A stretch of 64,000 nt of DNA from Arenicola marina (Eukaryota; Annelida; Polychaeta; Arenicolidae). The DNA is taken from the NCBI GenBank assembly GCA_964019135.1, contig OZ025264.1, positions 496,001 to 560,000 on the forward strand, given 5' to 3'. Under the pieces are notes generated by a model that saw only the letters and a list, made by a program, of their open reading frames with translations, had not been told where the DNA came from and did not search any database. Shown here in pieces: positions 34,501 to 47,384 of the stretch (positions within the stretch are counted from its first letter, which is position 1; every line of letters starts with the position of its first letter). A program made the position numbers and the translations under genes.

Positions 34501-37472
34501 ATTCATTAACTCTGTTCACAAGCTTTTTAAAAAATTCACAGGTTTTATTATCATCTATCTTCACACTCAGCATCTGAGCCTCACATTTTTTTCTCAGATG
34601 AAATATTATATGAAGACATTATTTCTATCTACTTCTGCTCCTCTAGTGTGTGCACAAAGGTGGCATATAAAACACAAATAAATCCTCGATTTTGGATATC
34701 TGTATGACGCGGAAGAAGTTACTTACCAGTTGTTCATTGTGATCAGTCTTTAGATCCCATATGTGGATTGCCCCACTCTGGTCGCCGACGAACAGTTCAC
34801 CCTGAAGTGTACAAAATTCAACCCAGTCAATATAAAAGTATAAACACAGAGAAGTGCAGAATAGAGTTCCTCGTAACCATGGTAATATTGAGAAGTCAAA
34901 AACGCGTTACTTGATGTAATCGATCAGATTGTTTGTTTAACTTCTACAGCAGGTTATGTTACAGTCCTGCGACTCATTATTAACATGCTCTGGTGACAAT
35001 GACAAATTTTCCTCAATTAAGTTTTTTAGAGTGAATTCCATAACGGTTTACAAACACGGCAGGCATAAAGATATCCATAATTGAATAATACTAACTTGAT
35101 TCGGATGTAAGCACACTGTGTTGACTGGCGCATTCACCATAAATATTCGTTGGCACTGCAGACTTCTTGACCTGAGAACAAGTTGCAATTTGATTGTAGT
35201 TTATCCTTGTAATCAGTACAACGACATGCAAAGTGCCATGTGCAGCTAAAGTTTAAAGCACGTGGATCATTTATCAAAACATGATTAGCACCAACTGTCA
35301 ATTGCAACCTATCTTCATACATTGTGTTACCTGTATGAAGCTGAGTTATATGTCGTCGATAAACCTACCATAATATGTTTGATCAACACCATCAGGGATA
35401 AACAAAGAGTAAGTGATATTATAATAATGATAAATTAAAGAATATCAGAATCTCTCCAACCTAGGATTTGGCATGTACATGTAATAGTGAGATCACTTAC
35501 CTGAGGTCCCATATTTTGGCCGAATTGTCTTCCCCTCCAGTGTACATCCATTTGCCTTCAGCGTGAAAGCCCACAGCTGTGATATTTTTCGAGATTCCGT
35601 CGTAGTTAATCACAGGGTTTGGGTTACTGGAGTTGAGGTCATACATTCGGATGTGCTGATATCCTAAAATGCAAAAGTTGCAGGCCCCCAAAAAATCTTA
35701 TATGACAAGAGATGATAATGATAATCATATTCATGACAGGCATATGTCTGGTGGTATAAATACTCCCATCAGATTTTGCCCCATGCTATCTACAGCACTT
35801 CGTGTCATTTTGTATTACCGGTAATATATTACAATGAATCAATATAGTATTTGCATCAAGACAGAACACAATCAATATAATTTTTATTTATCTGACATGA
35901 TCTAATAATTGTAATCAAATCCATGGTATGAAAATGATAGACTTGATGTTTCTTACCTGCTGCAGCTATAAGCTGCTTGTCTGGGGTTATCTCCAGATCA
36001 TTTACTTGCTACAAGAGTTAAGGGATCATCATGATCATGTCATTGGTATATAATCTGTCCTACAGTGCAAAGGTTCTAGTTACAAGTATTTGTAAGGACA
36101 TTTGATCATGTGTAAGTATGACTTTCATTGCCTTACTATAATATAAAAGGCAACTTCATTTATAAAATTGTTCTCTTATGATGCTGCATCAGTATATTTA
36201 TATATAAATTACTGGTATTATTACTTGACCTGTATATATAAGTAAACAATTGCAAGCCTATTTATTGGCAATTTAGCAGACAAGGTAAAGACCATGGTTA
36301 AATTGTGGACAAAGACATCAGAGTGACAAGCTAGCGTTTGAGCTGCCAAGGAATATTCCTGCAGTCTGGTAACTAATGCATTTACTTGTCCTACATGTAA
36401 ATCAAGCCTGAAGACTATGCCTTCATGGTCAACTATCCAACTGAACACTTGGAAGCCTAAGTGGCTTAATTAATTAATGTTACATCATTAATTAATGAAG
36501 CCACTTAGACTTCCAAGTGTCCAATATATTTTTACATATCACATCAATTTTAATTTTGGGCATAGATAGTAGGGCCTGGCAGGGTCTAGCACTATGGGGA
36601 ATGCAAAAAGGCAGCCAATGATAAAATGTTCTTTACAAAGCCAGAAGACCCATAAGTTCTCATTGTCATATAACATTGGGAGTGCTATGATTTTTTTCTA
36701 GACATCATGACCAAAATTAAGGCCTTTTTTGAGGCAGGTAAACAGCAGCTGAGTGCCAGCTTGGTGTAAGTGCCCCCAGGCAAGTCCACTTATCTAGGGG
36801 CATAACGGTGTCAATGTTAGACATTAGTAGGGAATCGACTATAGCTTTTATTATAATGATGTGCATACAATCATAGTGTTTACATATTCTATATACCTTG
36901 TTTTATTTTCTGACATCAAGAAAGTGTATCAATACTAGGTCGTTTCCATAATATTTTCACAAACAAATGTTAGAGCATACGACTGCTATCCGATCTAGAC
37001 GCCATATTTATTTTTGGCTCATGCTGATACCTGTGAATGCAACTTGGTTCCTCTGCTCCATTAGCATATGACTCTCTGCAAGAGGGCACGTTTAGTCATT
37101 TACTTCAAACTCAAGGACAACAGCAGGGCCCTCGATCTGTCACAGGTAATTCAATGTTTTGCACCAATGATACAAATGGTTCAAAGTCATTAAGCATGTG
37201 GTGACAGTTCCACCATCCCCCCACCCACACCGAGAGAAGCATCTATCACCTCTCAGCCATCCCCCTTTTACCATGGCAGACCCATCATAGAGCCCTCGAT
37301 TGTGCACGGTTGCATTGCCTGTGTCAGCCCGTGGCAAAGCCAAGGATACAGAGTCGGGATGCTGCACCGTGCGTTGACAGATGCCGCTGTGCGCCTGCCA
37401 GAAGCGGATCGTGTGGTCGTAGCCCGCCGTGGCGAGTATCACGGGATCGCTGGAACTGTCTCGGCTCCGCAT
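31531..37472 (-). CDS. MLST8: MLST8 / LST8, seven-bladed WD40 protein of mTOR complexes, complete
   Basis: MLST8 binds the mTOR kinase domain in TORC1 and TORC2. Exons in transcript order: 37350-37472, 35957-36008, 35501-35663, 35096-35171, 34727-34801, 34308-34385, 32975-33099, 32440-32582, 31531-31649. They total 954 nt (317 aa) with consistent phases; human MLST8 is 326 aa. Seen motifs: [136 protein letters not shown] and [20 protein letters not shown], the series of blades expected of LST8. The start ATG at 37470-37472 is the first Met before the conserved [14 protein letters not shown]. An AG just before it could be an acceptor for an untranslated exon. The gene diverges from CIAO3 and converges on FPGS. 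Confidence 0.96.
31747..32460 (-). repeat. 43-bp minisatellite containing an MLST8 donor site
   Basis: About 16-17 copies of a 43-bp unit. On the gene strand each unit reads ccttcag, then cggggactcgcagtacatta...tcacag (the last 26 bases of the exon at 32440-32582), then gtacgg, gtatgg or gtaggg. The true exon end is the copy at the high-coordinate edge. The three donor variants are interspersed. Frames in three phases stay open as an artefact. Confidence 0.97.
33101..33440 (-). repeat. 38-bp minisatellite at the acceptor side of an MLST8 exon
   Basis: Copies of a unit like gaggctgtcctgtagaacagaaacagtgaaacaaatgt occur at spacings of 38-39 bp, with two 64-bp units that carry an extra gggaggaacagaaccagtgg. 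The array ends at the acceptor of the exon 32975-33099 (cttctacag|GGCAGT). The unit contains a degenerate copy of that acceptor. Confidence 0.85.
33713..34295 (-). repeat. About 62-bp C-rich minisatellite next to an MLST8 donor
   Basis: About ten copies of a 60-64 bp unit with ccactgtctcagcatgggct, aaggatcccctgcccctccc and a C-rich run. It starts about 12 bases inside the intron after the donor at 34307 (AACAAG|gtaagg), and the intron start itself resembles the end of the unit. Confidence 0.92.
36445..36520. mobile_element. Near-perfect 76-bp hairpin in an MLST8 intron
   Basis: The arm acacttggaagcctaagtgg continuing to attaattaatg pairs with its inverted copy across the 6-base loop ttacat. 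One or two mismatches were seen over about 35 bp per arm. It is probably a tiny foldback MITE; a structured RNA is less likely. Confidence 0.65.
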
Positions 37473-37670
37473 CTTCAAAAGCTTTTACTGATCAATCCAA
37501 AGAACTTTGAAGATTAAGAGATGTTAGCTACAAGAGAACAAATGAGTGAAGTTTTCCCAGTTCGGAAACAAGCAACAGCCTTGACCTTAAACCGGATGTC
37601 GTCTCGCATTGCAGAAAATCCTCGTTTCTGATTGGCTACAATTTTGCCTGGCCTTGCGGTTGTAAACAAG
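37473..37670. promoter_or_regulatory. Shared divergent promoter of MLST8 and CIAO3
   Basis: Only 198 bp separate the two start codons, which point away from each other. An inverted CCAAT box (attgg in ctgattggctac, about 37631-37635) lies about 35 bp before the CIAO3 ATG. No TATA box was seen. The CIAO3 ATG has good context (aagATGG). Confidence 0.7.
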
Positions 37671-40600
37671 ATGGCATCGCACTTCAGCGGCGCGCTGCAA
37701 CTGACAGACTTGGATGATTTTATAACTCCGTCTCAGGTGAAATGCTCTCACCGAGTGAACAGTAATGTTTAGTATGATATCTCGATCTAACATTTACTTG
37801 TGTAGGCCTCTAACATTTAATTAATCTCCACCACGCACGTTTGTGGTCTGCCAACTTTACTCTTTAGTTTCACTCGACATCATTGCCATTGCATTGGACA
37901 TGCTGCCTTTTGCTGGCCCATACTCAGTCAGATACTGACTTTGTCAGCCTGTTTGTGTATGGCCCGGGGCTCTAGACTAGGGGGGGGCCTAGTATAGACA
38001 GGATGGCCAATCTACCGGAACGGCCGTATGGTCTCCCCATCCTTTAGTATTGGTGGGGAGAGGAGGTGGTGGGGAGAGCCTTGAATTGGAATCATCAGAT
38101 GACAGATCCCAGAAAGGCATGACTTGCAAATGTCTATAAAATATTGCGTCGAGCTGATATGGCGTGATGTTGGCGCAACTGCCCCCAGGCAAGCTCGCTT
38201 CTCTAAAGTCAAAATCAAAATGTCGTAGACTCGTTTTGGCCCATATTTTCCACGAATTTGGTGCGATCGCTCTAAAAATCACTGACGTGACAAAGCAACT
38301 CTGTGTAATTTTAATGATACCAAACTTACGTGCTTACTGCGAAGTTATCCTTTTTTAAGACACAAACAATATATCTGCTTGCTAAATGATCAGCTTAAAA
38401 TTGAGCTTAACCTCCAAATAACTTTTCTCTTCTCACTACTATTTTTTTTCAATGGTGATAAGTGGTGAAAAGTTTATATTTACTGGATCTTTTGGCAAGA
38501 TGACTTCATAATATAACTGCAAGAAAGAGTAATTTACTACAGTAATATTGCATCATATAATCTTTATATCACAGAAAGTTAATCTTAATATAGAGGGTAT
38601 ATTCATTGCCATTGGACTGGATTAACATTACCATGACAAATATTAACTATTAATTTATTTTTACTGTTATTCATTCATTTATTGCTGTTAGACAGTATAT
38701 TTACCAGTGGCCCAGAAGTTCAATTACTGTGCATACTGTTGTGATGATAACTTTTTTATGTGCTGCAGGAATGCATCAAGCCAGTCCAAGTTGAAAGGTT
38801 ACCTGGTACATCAGGCAAGATTAAAATACATGATGATGGGAATTATTTTCAAATTGGACTGGTGAGTAGAAATATTTACATAGAAGCAATTAGTGCTTAT
38901 GCTTAACTAGGCCTCAGGTGGTCTCATGCACTATGGTAAGTAAAGAAATTGAATGGTGTCTAAAATAGAGCTTATTTTGCAAAAAAAATTGCATTGAGAA
39001 AGTTAACAGCAAATAAATAACTTTTTCTTGGAAACGTGGAGAAGACTAAAACATTCTGAGAGCTTACAACAATAGCAGACATGTGAATATCGTATAACAT
39101 CATTAAACACATGATTAAAGTTGGGTTACTTATCGAGTCATGATTATGGATGATGTTTCATGCTTGCAGGATGGTTCTGAGGTGAAGTTAAAGAAAGCAC
39201 AGATAACGCTGAATGACTGTCTGGCATGCAGCGGTTGTATCACGTCAGCAGAGAGTGTGCTCATCACACAGCAGAGTCAGGACGAACTGTACCGCATCTT
39301 GGAGGAGAACAAACGCCATGCGGAGGTGATGGTCTCAGGGCAACATGGAAACACTGGTTACAGTCTGGTAGATGCTCTCTCTAGTGTGCTCAACGTCCGT
39401 AGCTCATCCGTTCCATCCTCATTCTTGTTTGGAATGAGATTTTGAGAAGTGTATCACAGGTTATTAATATCTCTACCTCAAACAGTCCCTCAAGTTGTTT
39501 AACCCCCCTGTGAGTCGCCTAAAATGTTTATTCATCCGTGCCATGATGTGACACAGTCGATTTTTGTGGATATCCACACCAATAAAGACTGCAATGTGTT
39601 GTATATCAGGATATCGCATTTGAATCAGATCACATACTTTACAGACTATGTTTGCAGTCTGTTAGCACACAGTGAATCATACTGCTGCCTATATTATCCC
39701 CACGTGTCGTAATCTGACTTTTATTTCATTTATTGCGATTTGTTAGGACAGTTTATATCGCATCAAATATTAAGATATAAATGGTTTGTTTCATTGCAGA
39801 CTAGCGAGGTTGAGAAGCAACGTCTGGTTGTCGTGTCAATCTGTCTGCAAAGCGCTGCATCCCTCGCCTCCAAATATCACATGACAACTGCTCAAGCCAT
39901 GCGAAAACTGACCCATTTTCTTAAATCACTTGGTGAGGGAACAGTAGTTGATGGGGTGATGGTTTCTAATCATTGTACGGTATATAGTTGTAGTCACATT
40001 ATATCAATGTTTGCTATTGATATAGATTGACAATATCATTAATATTAGTTCTAAGATTGGTTTTAAGCCGCAAAGAAATAATGTTCCTTTACTCTATGTT
40101 AGTACAGTATTAGTCACATTTACGTGACCGTTTTTGATGAAACTCGTCTGTTCAACGCTGTGTTGCAATACCGTATCTGGTTCCTTTAAAGGTGTCCACT
40201 ATGTCTTCGACATTTCGTTTGCTCGAGACTTCAGTCTTCTCGAGAGTTGTCGAGAGTTTGTCCGGCGCTTCAAGAACAAAGGCGCTGCGAAGGGTTCCAT
40301 TCCGATGCTTGCCTCTGCCTGTCCAGGTCAGTCATCCGCGTCAATTATAACACAGTCTCAATTATAGACAGCTATAGCTAAGACTGGCCTAACAATGTTT
40401 AAGAAAATATTCTTACGTCATGCATTAGCTGTGGATCAATCCATTCGTTAAAGCTGTCTATGGATCTATCTGAAGGAATAGTCATTTATTGTTCGTGTGC
40501 TGAGAATGATCTATAATTGATCTTTGTCTTAAAGAATCTCCAATTAACACTGAATGATTGGATAATAATAGTTGCCTAGTTTAACCCTTGTGTGCACAAG

Positions 40601-43600
40601 AGCGGCCAAAAAAACCGGGTAATTAAAACTGTTGGGGGTAATAATAATGGATATCATTACGCGACTGCTAAAACCGAAGTGCGCAAATTACAAAATAACA
40701 AGGTGTAACTTTTGTTCTTGACTTTTAATTCCGTAGGTTGGATTTGCTATGCTGAGAAAACCCACGGGTCATATATACTACCTCACATCTCCACAACCAA
40801 GTCTCCGCAACAGATCATGGGGTCACTAGTCAAGGAACACTTCTGTCGGCTGCATGACAAGCTTCCTAATCAGGTCAGGTCATGGGGTCACTAGTCAAGG
40901 ATCACTTCTGTGGGCTACACGACAAGCTTCCTAATCAGGTCAGATCATGGGGTCACTAGTCAAGGATCGCTTCCGTCGGCTACATGACAAGCTTCCTAAT
41001 CAGGTCAGGTCATGGAGTCAACTGTAAAGAACACTCCCGTCGGCTACATGAGAAGCTTCCTAATCAGGTCAGATCATGGGGTCACTTTTCAAGCAACACA
41101 TCTGTCGGCTATATGACAAGCTTCCTAATCAGGTCAGGTCATGGGGTCAACTGTAAAGAGCGCTTCCGTCGGCTACATGACAAGCTTCCTAATCAGGTCA
41201 GGTCATGGGGTCACTTTTCAAGCAACACTTCTGTCGGCTACATGACAAGCTTCTTAATCAGGTCAGGTCATGGGGTCACTAGTCAAGGAGCGCTTCTGTC
41301 GGCTACATGACAAGCTTCCTAATCAGGTCAGGTCATGGGGTCACTTGTAAAGAGCACTTCTATCGACTCCACGACAAGCTTCCTACTCCGGTCAGGTCAT
41401 GGGATCACTAGTACAAGAACAGTTCTGTCGGCTCCATGGCAAGATGCCTAATCAGGTCAGGTCATGGGTCCACTTTTCAACAACATTTTTATCGACTCTG
41501 CAACAAGCTCTTTACCAGGTGAGGGATCATAGCCACTGGCAGAGGGCCACTTTCTGCCGATGGCACAACATAGGTTTCCATGCAACAGAGTGAACTGTTA
41601 CCATCGGGGACGTGACTCTCCTCTAGCCTTAATCCTCCCCATGGAATGGCCTTAATAAAGAAAATTACGGTGTCCTCCTCAAGCCGAAAACGATGCTCGT
41701 TACGAGGTTAGTTCCTTGTGTCCCCCGCCAGGTTGGGTTATTCTGCTGTGCCCTGTAACACCACGTGATTGTGAGGTCTCTCGTTTCTGTATCCAGGTAT
41801 ACCACGTGACCGTCATGCCCTGCTTTGACAAGAAGCTGGAGGCGTCTCGACAAGACTTCTATAACGACGTCTACAGCACACGTGACGTCGATTGCGTCAT
41901 AACAACAGGTGCGAGCGTAAATACTGAACAGAAATATGTAGGTCTCAGTACGTAATATCTATTTCCATTTCCGTGAAGTGAACGTATAAGGATCTATAAG
42001 CTATTTTGGTATCACTAAATCTGATCTAATTATGCAGTTAAGCCTTCTTTAATGAGGTCATGACATAATTTAGGGGTCTTAGTACTGCTTGACGTCAGGC
42101 TATTTATTATTTATCATGTAGGTGAAGTTGAGAAAATGTTGGAGAGAGAAGGTGTCTTGCTGTCAAACTGTGATGAGGAACCAACAGATAGTATGTGAGT
42201 ACAATCGTCACAGAAGTGAGTGTGGGTTAATAAATAGCGCCTGTTATCGTGCTGTTAGTTTTATAAAAAAATTATGATTAAATTCTTTGGTCAAGTGCCT
42301 GATCAAATGAAGTGTTAATTCGAATGTTGTCTGTCCGCTTACTTGGGTTGCTGCGTAGTAATGTCTAAACGTCCTTCTAGGTATTGATAGTTTGTTGTTA
42401 TGGTACTCATCTTCTTGTCGGTCAATATCACTTGTGCTAATGTTTATTGTCGACTTTTACATACCGACGTTAAATAAAACTTTATCTTATCTTATGTTGT
42501 GTTGTTAATAACGAATATTGTGCTTTTACTTGATAGACTTGGCTACATTTGAGTAACACCCACCGAAGTTAATAATAGTAATGTGCAAAACGGTATATTA
42601 ACCCATGATGTATGCTGTGCTGTGTTTCCCGAAGTCTGGTTAATGGCCCAAGTGAAAAACTGCTGAGTCATGCTGGGGGCGGCTCCGGGGGGTATCTGGA
42701 ACACGTGATGAAGTATGCTGCGAAGCAACTTTATGGACTAGAAGTGGAAACGCTGACGTACAAGACTCTGAGGTAATCACTCACCCCGAGTGCTAAACCA
42801 CACTCATTTACCTACCAACCATCTTATGCACTCTGCTATGGCATTGAGTTATCACTTATATTAGACCATTTACTTGAATGGAGGCATCCGATTTCCAGCC
42901 TTACCAATTCGTCAACTAAAAAACGCCTGTTGCTATCGTGACAATGTATAAATGATTCCATATATTGTGAAAGAGCTTACATTGGTACCCCTTTTATCAT
43001 TGCGTGGTAGAGCACCACCCTTGGCATGGCCGCCCCGATAGCTCAGTGGGTTAGATCCCTCGCATTGACCGTTCTGGCCACCCGAGAGCCTAACGGCAAG
43101 TGGATCGGTGGTTCGAGCCCCGCTGTGGCCATGTCTGTGTGGTCGCAGGATAAAGAGCCCATGTCTTTCTTCGCAAAGAGTAGGGAGTTACCCCCGAGGA
43201 CATGGTTCGACTTTCCCTTCCTTCTCTCATTGACGCGATATGGCCACAATTGGCTAAAGCGTCCTGAATAACCAACCTCGGATGTCGTCGTTTAATTAAT
43301 AAAAGTGGCTACCGTGTATCATTTGCAGAAATCAGGACTTCCAGGAGGTGGTTATTGAGAGGGAAGGTCAGACGCTGCTCAAGTTCGCCTTGGCATATGG
43401 TTTCCGTAATATACAGAACATCGTGCAGAAGATAAAGCGAGGGAAATTCTCTTATCATTTCGTGGAGATCATGGCTTGTCCATCAGGTGAGCTGTTACAT
43501 TAAAACCAAATACATACAAAACAACTTCTAGAAGATGAAGAAAGGGCAGTTCTGGGTGCCAATGGCAATGTGTGTTGGGAGTGATCCGAACGGTCTGTTG

Positions 43601-44173
43601 TGTATGGCGTTTGGCTCTGTCGAGAGCTCAGCCGGTTTGCGCCCACCTGTCCCAATGTCTATGTTATTTTAGGAGATCTACACGTCCGTCAAAAAGAGCC
43701 GCTATCTACAGACAGGATGTACATACATAACACATAACGTTGTCTAAATAGCACAGCAATATTTTATTTCATTTCGGAAATAGCTTACTGCCACGTACAT
43801 GACTCTACTCTACCTATGACCCATGATATGACCATGTCCCTTGCAAATACCCTCCTCATAGTAACCCAGTCTACTCGCCGCATATAACCTGCCATGTTAA
43901 ACACCGGGTTGCTCTGTGTCTACCTCCCCAGGGTGTATTAACGGCGGGGGGCAGGTCAAACCTCCGGAGGGTGTGACCCCCAATGACTTCCTCAAGGCGA
44001 CCAAGGACCTGTACGCGGCCGTGGAGACCAGACATCCGGAGGACAATGGAGAGGTGGAGCGGGTCTACGGTGACTGGCTGGATGGGCGGGACTCAAACAA
44101 AGCCAAGGAGACCCTACACACCCGGTACCACGAGGTGGAGAAACTGAACAACGCTCTCACCATCAAGTGGTGA
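37671..44173 (+). CDS. CIAO3: CIAO3 / NARFL, cytosolic iron-sulfur assembly factor, complete
   Basis: CIAO3 is the Nar1-type [FeFe]-hydrogenase-like protein that links early cytosolic Fe-S assembly to the CIA targeting complex. Exons: 37671-37736, 38769-38861, 39170-39325, 39800-39932, 40192-40326, 40737-40873, 41797-41908, 42122-42194, 42635-42772, 43329-43486, 43932-44173. They total 1443 nt (480 aa) with consistent phases; human is 476 aa. Seen motifs: N-terminal [18 protein letters not shown], the ferredoxin-like cysteines [98 protein letters not shown] and the H-cluster-type [13 protein letters not shown]. The protein ends NALTIKW, and the C-terminal Trp is the known CIA targeting signature. 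All expected cysteines that I looked for are present. It diverges from MLST8. Confidence 0.97.
40816..41530 (+). repeat. 65-bp minisatellite containing a CIAO3 donor site
   Basis: About eleven copies of a 65-bp unit, catggggtcactagtcaagg...cggctacatgacaagcttcctaatcag followed by gtcagg. The first copy is the 3' end of exon 6 with its donor (40873|gtcagg). Later copies drift, for example cttttcaagcaaca for ctagtcaaggatcg, and become degenerate near 41400-41530. Confidence 0.95.
42430..42495 (+). mobile_element. Possible non-LTR element 3' tail
   Basis: The sequence ccgacgttaaataaaacttt followed by repeated cttat resembles the 3' end of a LINE or SINE with a short tandem tail. It lies in a CIAO3 intron. 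No body of the element was recognised. Confidence 0.3.
43026..43305 (+). mobile_element. tRNA-derived SINE in a CIAO3 intron
   Basis: A good RNA polymerase III box A (tagctcagtgggttaga, about 43035) and box B (ggttcgagccc, about 43112) lie about 70 bases apart. They are followed by a tRNA-unrelated body and an A/T-rich tail (taattaataaaa). The spacing and the long body argue against a functional tRNA. Confidence 0.65.
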
Positions 44174-45352
44174 CATCCTCGTCGCCGTCAGAAACTCTTT
44201 GCAATGTGTTTATCGTCAACATGGTGCTGGTATTTGGTGGGGGTATAATGCACTACATTACTCAGCGGCATGACGGGGTCCAACTCTGTGCAACCCCCCC
44301 TCCCCCATCCCCAACTCCTTCGCACACACTGAGGTAATAGAGTGTATCCCTGAGATAACCCGAATACGCACGTTACGCATCAGTGACAGTGTACCCCCCT
44401 CCCCCCTCCCCCTCCACCCCCCCCTCCCCCTCACTGACATCCGCGGATTCAATCGGCATGCCAGGTGTATCCCGTTCAAAACAGCACTGGGATATTCGGG
44501 AGAATATGGCAGCTGATTCAAAGGTGATAGACAACTGGGTTCCAGTATCTCTTACAATGGCCAGCCGATTACTGTTGTAATCGATAGTAGCGACTTGGAT
44601 ATCTCGAGCCGTCATGGTGTTAACGATGTTATTATATTATCACCTAATGTGTTGTATATACTATATAAAATATATATCTTGAATAATAAAGCAAATATTG
44701 ACCAAAAAGTGTAAAAACGAGTTTATTTCTGTGTTCAGTCGTTCGACAATACATACGCAAGACACACAATATGAACTTTTAAAGAAAGAGCTTTATCATA
44801 CCAAAGATTAATGACTTAGGTCATATTCAGGCAGTCAGCAGTCGCACTGTCCTTCAACACACCTGCCATGCCATGCCTGCTATGTCATAAAAGTCCAGAT
44901 AGGCTGACAACATTTAGACCTGATGAGCTGGCTCCTGTGGGTAAGCTGAAGTGATTTCCATAAAGTACTTTGCTTCGAATGCGAGGTTGGTTTATCTCTG
45001 CACAAGTCTCATATATAGGATCGCGAATTTGTGCGAAGATAAACCCGTCTGAAAAAGTACCAGAACCTATATCTTATGATATTATTCCACCTTTAAATGT
45101 AATAAATCTTAAGCATTTAGAATCTCAGGTTGCGGGGTGGGTTTAGCATCGGAGTGGCCACGTGAGTGGGGGAAGAAACAGTCTATTGCTAGACTACGTT
45201 CGACCGCAAGGGGATTGCCGGCACACGAGGCCAGCGTTCGCCCCATGGTCACGTGTCTGCAATATAACCTTCTCTATCATAGGACAGAAAACTGTTGGGA
45301 AACCGCGAATATAAAACAATCGACAACACAGCCATGACAAACATCAATAAAT
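44174..45352 (+). other. CIAO3 3' region and intergenic DNA
   Basis: Contains a C-rich tract at 44390-44435 and the poly(A) signal near 44685. No exon seen. Confidence 0.4.
44685..44690 (+). terminator. Likely CIAO3 polyadenylation signal
   Basis: AATAAA on the + strand (gaataataaagc), about 510 bases after the CIAO3 stop. Confidence 0.55.
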
Positions 45353-46060
45353 ATGTTCGATACAGACATCAACATATTACATGATACAGACAGCAGCATA
45401 TTATATGATACAGACAGCAACATATTATATGATACAGACAGCAACATATTATATGATACAGACAGCAACATATATGGTACAAACAGCAACATATATGGTA
45501 CAAACAGCAACATATTATATGATACAGAGAGCAACATATTATATGATACAGACAGCAACATACATGATACAGACAGCAACATATTATATGATACAGACAT
45601 CAACATATTATATGATACAGACAGCAACATATATGATACAGACATCAACATATTATATGATACAGACAGCAACATATTATATGATACAGAGACATCAACA
45701 TATTATATGATACAGAGAGCAAGATATTATATGATACAGACATCAACATATTATATGATACAGACAGCAACATATTATATGATACAGACATCAACATATT
45801 ATATGATACAGACAGCAACATATTATATGATACAGACAGCAACATGTTATATGATACAGACAGTAACATATATGATACAGACAGCAACATATTATATGAT
45901 ACAGACAGCAACATATTATATGATACAGACAGCAACATATTATATGATACAGACAGTAACATATATGATACAGACAGCAACATATTATATGATACAGACA
46001 GCAACATATTATATGAGACAGACAGCAACATATATGATACAGACAACATATTACATACGG
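45353..46060 (+). repeat. 24-bp AT-rich minisatellite, intergenic
   Basis: About 30 copies of gatacagacagcaacatattatat, with shorter units lacking attat and variants acatca and acagta. It lies between the 3' ends of CIAO3 and the PAN-CUB gene. Open frames in both directions are artefacts. Confidence 0.95.
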
Positions 46061-47384
46061 TAACATTAGACCTATTATAGAACATCACAGAACAACATTA
46101 ATGACGAACATATTTTGATAGAAACATTACGGACAACAACATTATACACACCTATCTAGCGGTAAATGGGGGATGTTTATTCAATTTTTATTTCATTGCC
46201 AAATTCCCTATATCGCATAGGACAATGCTGACCTCTGCTGGCAGAGTCCGTCACGCATGCGTGTAGTTCTATTCTGTTTGGTACCAAAATGTTTGTCATC
46301 CCCCATGTCTGACTTTGGATGACATATACACAAGAAAAACACATTTTCTTACACTTTATCAACATGTCCTAGTATTTGTTATGTGCACTTGTAAATTACC
46401 AACCTAAATTAATAAACCTCATTTTCATTCAAGATATTTTTAAGTTTCTGAGAGAAAAATATGTGAGCAACTTCACAGACACAACCAGCCACACTTCACA
46501 GCCACTGAATGTATAACATTCGGTTATTTAAATACAGGTAGAAAATAGAATTATTGATGTTTTTGTCCTTACTTCATCGTTATATATATACGCCATGGCA
46601 GAAAGCCGAAGACCAGCAGCTAGTTAATACATGAACGGCTCTCCATAACCAACGAGTCTCAGAGCCGACTATAACGCCTAACTATGCCAGTATATATACA
46701 AGCTACTACCGGATAAAAACATTCATTCCTAATGGTACGTTTGTTCTTTTGTCATCTATATTTCCATTCTTCCGCAGATATATCTTCAATACTTCCTTGA
46801 AACAAACAATATGCAAACTATATGATATTTACAAACAGCATATGTACTTTCCATTTAGCTCCATCGACTCAATGCCAATATTTTATATCGCAACTCCATT
46901 TTTCATGTACAAATATTAAATTATACCTACCTCACCTCGCCTAACTATTGCCTTTTGAGACTTTTAAAAATATTGATCAAATCACATACATCTATGCATA
47001 CAACCCAGAATTGCATTTAAAATATTCCACTGTATCCATGATAACAGAAAATTCCCAAATAGGAGACGAAGCATTTAAAAACTGTTTTTTTAACAGGTTT
47101 CTTAACCAATTATGCTAATTTTGAGATCTATCTTTCACAACCAATTTTTTGCCAAAATTGCAACACATAACTCCAGTGTTATCATGATCCGCAGTCATTA
47201 TCGTACATCAAACTAGTCAAAGGTGAATCCGGTGGCTGGTTTTAAGCAAAAAAACCCACAGAATCAACCATCTAATCCCCTGTCATTACTCTTTTATGAC
47301 AAGTCACATAGATTTTAAGGTTACCATTGATCGCGACACACCGATGTAATATAACGCGAATCGCGACAAGCGTTTGTCTGTAAA
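46061..47384. other. AT-rich intergenic DNA
   Basis: No exon, array or inverted repeat that I can support. Confidence 0.5.

Noticed and set aside
43026-43130. Functional tRNA gene
   Set aside because: Boxes A and B are too far apart for the usual types, the acceptor arm does not pair, and a SINE-like body and tail follow.
45277-46088. Leu/Ser/Tyr-rich frames resembling membrane segments
   Set aside because: Translations of the 24-bp AT-rich repeat; the hydrophobic pattern is a repeat artefact.
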